Below, one piece after another: positions 63,136-64,000 of a stretch of DNA of 64,000 nucleotides. Under the pieces are notes generated by a model. It worked only from the letters and a program-made list of their open reading frames with translations. It had not been told where the DNA came from and did no database searches. Made by a program: the position numbers and the translations under genes. Origin of the DNA: Curtobacterium sp. MCSS17_015 (GTDB taxonomy: Bacteria; Actinomycetota; Actinomycetes; Actinomycetales; Microbacteriaceae); the NCBI RefSeq assembly GCF_003234265.2, contig NZ_CP126256.1:62001-126000 (forward strand), given 5' to 3'. Each line of letters starts with the position of its first letter. Position 1 is the stretch's first letter.

Positions 63136-64000
63136 GTGTCGAACACCGCACCCCAGCCCACCGCCCCGCTGCAGCGCACGGCCACGCACCGCACCGTCCT
63201 GATGTGCAAGCCGACCCACTACACGGTCAGCTACCGGATCAACCCCTGGATGCACCCGGAGGAGCCGACCGACACCTCGAAGGCCGTCGAGCAGTGGCAG
63301 TCCCTGGTCGACGTCTACGAGCAGCTCGGCTTCGAGATCCACCAGATCGACCCGCTCGAGGGCCTGCCGGACATGGTCTACGCGGCCAACGGCGGCTTCG
63401 TGCTCGACGGCATCGCGTACGGCGCGAAGTTCCAGTACCCGGAGCGTCAGCCCGAGGGTCCGGCGTACATGGACTGGTTCCGCCAGGCCGGCCTGACCGT
63501 GGCCGAGCCGGAGGAGACGAACGAGGGCGAGGGCGACTTCCTGCTCATCGGCGACACCATCTACGCCGGAACCGGGTTCCGCTCGGACAGCACCTCGCAC
63601 GAGGAGCTCGCCCGGGTGTACGGCCGCGAGGTCGTCACCCTCACGCTCATCAACCCGAGCTTCTACCACCTCGACACCGCCATCGCGGCGCTCGACCCGG
63701 TGCCCGACGCCGAGGGCAGGTCGAACATCGCCTACCTCGAGAGCGCCTTCGACGAGCCGTCCCTCGCGATCCTGCGCGAGCGCTTCCCCGACGCCATCAT
63801 CGCGACGGAGGAGGACGCCGCGATCCTCGGCCTCAACTCGTACTCCGACGGGTACAACGTCGTGATCGCCTCCCGTGCCACCACGTTCGCGTCGCAGCTC
63901 CGCGAGAAGGGCTACAACCCGATCGGCGTCGACCTGTCGGAGCTCCTCCTCGGCGGCGGCGGCGTGAAGTGCTGCACGCTCGACCTGCACCCGATCGGCA
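63136..64000 (+). CDS. Dimethylargininase-like amidinohydrolase, 3' end cut by the window
   Basis: At least 288 residues, no stop before the window ends. Guanidino-modifying superfamily: MCKPTHYTVSYRINPWMHP, VYAANGGFVLDG, EGDFLLIGDTIYAGTGFRSD, the catalytic His in INPSFYHLDTAIA, and the catalytic Cys region GGGGVKCCTLDLHPIG at the end. Predicted to hydrolyse dimethylarginine or arginine-type substrates to citrulline; proteins of this kind often lie near ornithine aminotransferase in actinobacteria. GTG at 63136 follows GGAGG. Divergent from the Lrp-type regulator. Confidence 0.9.
   Translation, partial: MSNTAPQPTAPLQRTATHRTVLMCKPTHYTVSYRINPWMHPEEPTDTSKAVEQWQSLVDVYEQLGFEIHQIDPLEGLPDMVYAANGGFVLDGIAYGAKFQYPERQPEGPAYMDWFRQAGLTVAEPEETNEGEGDFLLIGDTIYAGTGFRSDSTSHEELARVYGREVVTLTLINPSFYHLDTAIAALDPVPDAEGRSNIAYLESAFDEPSLAILRERFPDAIIATEEDAAILGLNSYSDGYNVVIASRATTFASQLREKGYNPIGVDLSELLLGGGGVKCCTLDLHPIG

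Overview
This is about 64 kb of very GC-rich DNA with GTG/TTG starts, 4-bp stop/start overlaps (GTGA, ATGA, TTGA) and strong G/C bias at third codon positions. Gene content (actinobacterial haem operon, group III phosphofructokinase, MbtH/NRPS set, LAXTG-type surface protein, Tat and lipoprotein signals) points to a high-GC actinobacterium. A Microbacteriaceae member such as Curtobacterium is my best guess, but this is inference and no rRNA is present. Coding density is high. No spacer exceeds about 220 bp, so there is no long gene-free stretch. I saw no tRNA, rRNA, CRISPR array, insertion sequence or integrase.

Layout. 1-5021: haem biosynthesis operon, hemH (5' end cut off), hemC, hemD, hemB, hemL. 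5263-10201: ABC ATPase, GntR regulator, AcuI/YhdH-type oxidoreductase, phosphofructokinase, AlkA-like DNA glycosylase. 10320-11294: a Tat-exported M23 peptidase followed by a 59-residue protein that is a free copy of the peptidase's C-terminal domain. 11379-12242: nucleotide-sugar-epimerase-like protein. 12463-26046: secondary-metabolite cluster with a small secreted peptide, a three-module NRPS (C-A-T x3, TE), MbtH protein, two-gene ABC exporter and phosphopantetheinyl transferase. All three adenylation domains read as nearly the same acidic specificity code, suggesting a short, repetitive, probably cationic peptide. 26024-30034: acid-sugar catabolism (DeoR, PdxA-like dehydrogenase, DUF1537 kinase, KdgT-like permease), with a perfect palindrome upstream. 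30264-34735: sedolisin (S53) protease translationally coupled to a repeat-rich surface protein with LAFTG anchor, preceded by a Zur/Fur-like box. 34912-40055: peptidase E, IclR, OPT transporter, AroM, DUF1177, probably one peptide-uptake locus. 40135-41010: DUF808 membrane protein. 41212-52975: mannan/mannoside utilisation regulon (secreted GH76, ROK protein, mannose-6-phosphate-isomerase-like protein, LacI regulator, ABC sugar importer, GH38 alpha-mannosidase) tied together by three matching LacI-type operators. 53120-58508: GAF/PP2C phosphatase, MarR regulator and a full-length PutA-like protein whose dehydrogenase and aldehyde-dehydrogenase active sites both appear to be lost. 58680-62451: small acidic protein, membrane protein/SDR pair, DUF2071, nitroreductase, small membrane protein. 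62492-64000: Lrp/AsnC regulator divergent from a dimethylargininase-like gene cut by the window end, with a 27-bp inverted repeat between them.

Most interesting items: the PutA-like apparent pseudoenzyme; the NRPS with three like-coded modules and an upstream secreted peptide; the exported M23 peptidase with its free-standing domain copy; the Zur-like box in front of the sedolisin/surface-protein pair; and the OPT-AroM-DUF1177-PepE-IclR locus. All assignments come from reading motifs by eye. Domain boundaries and specificity codes are approximate.
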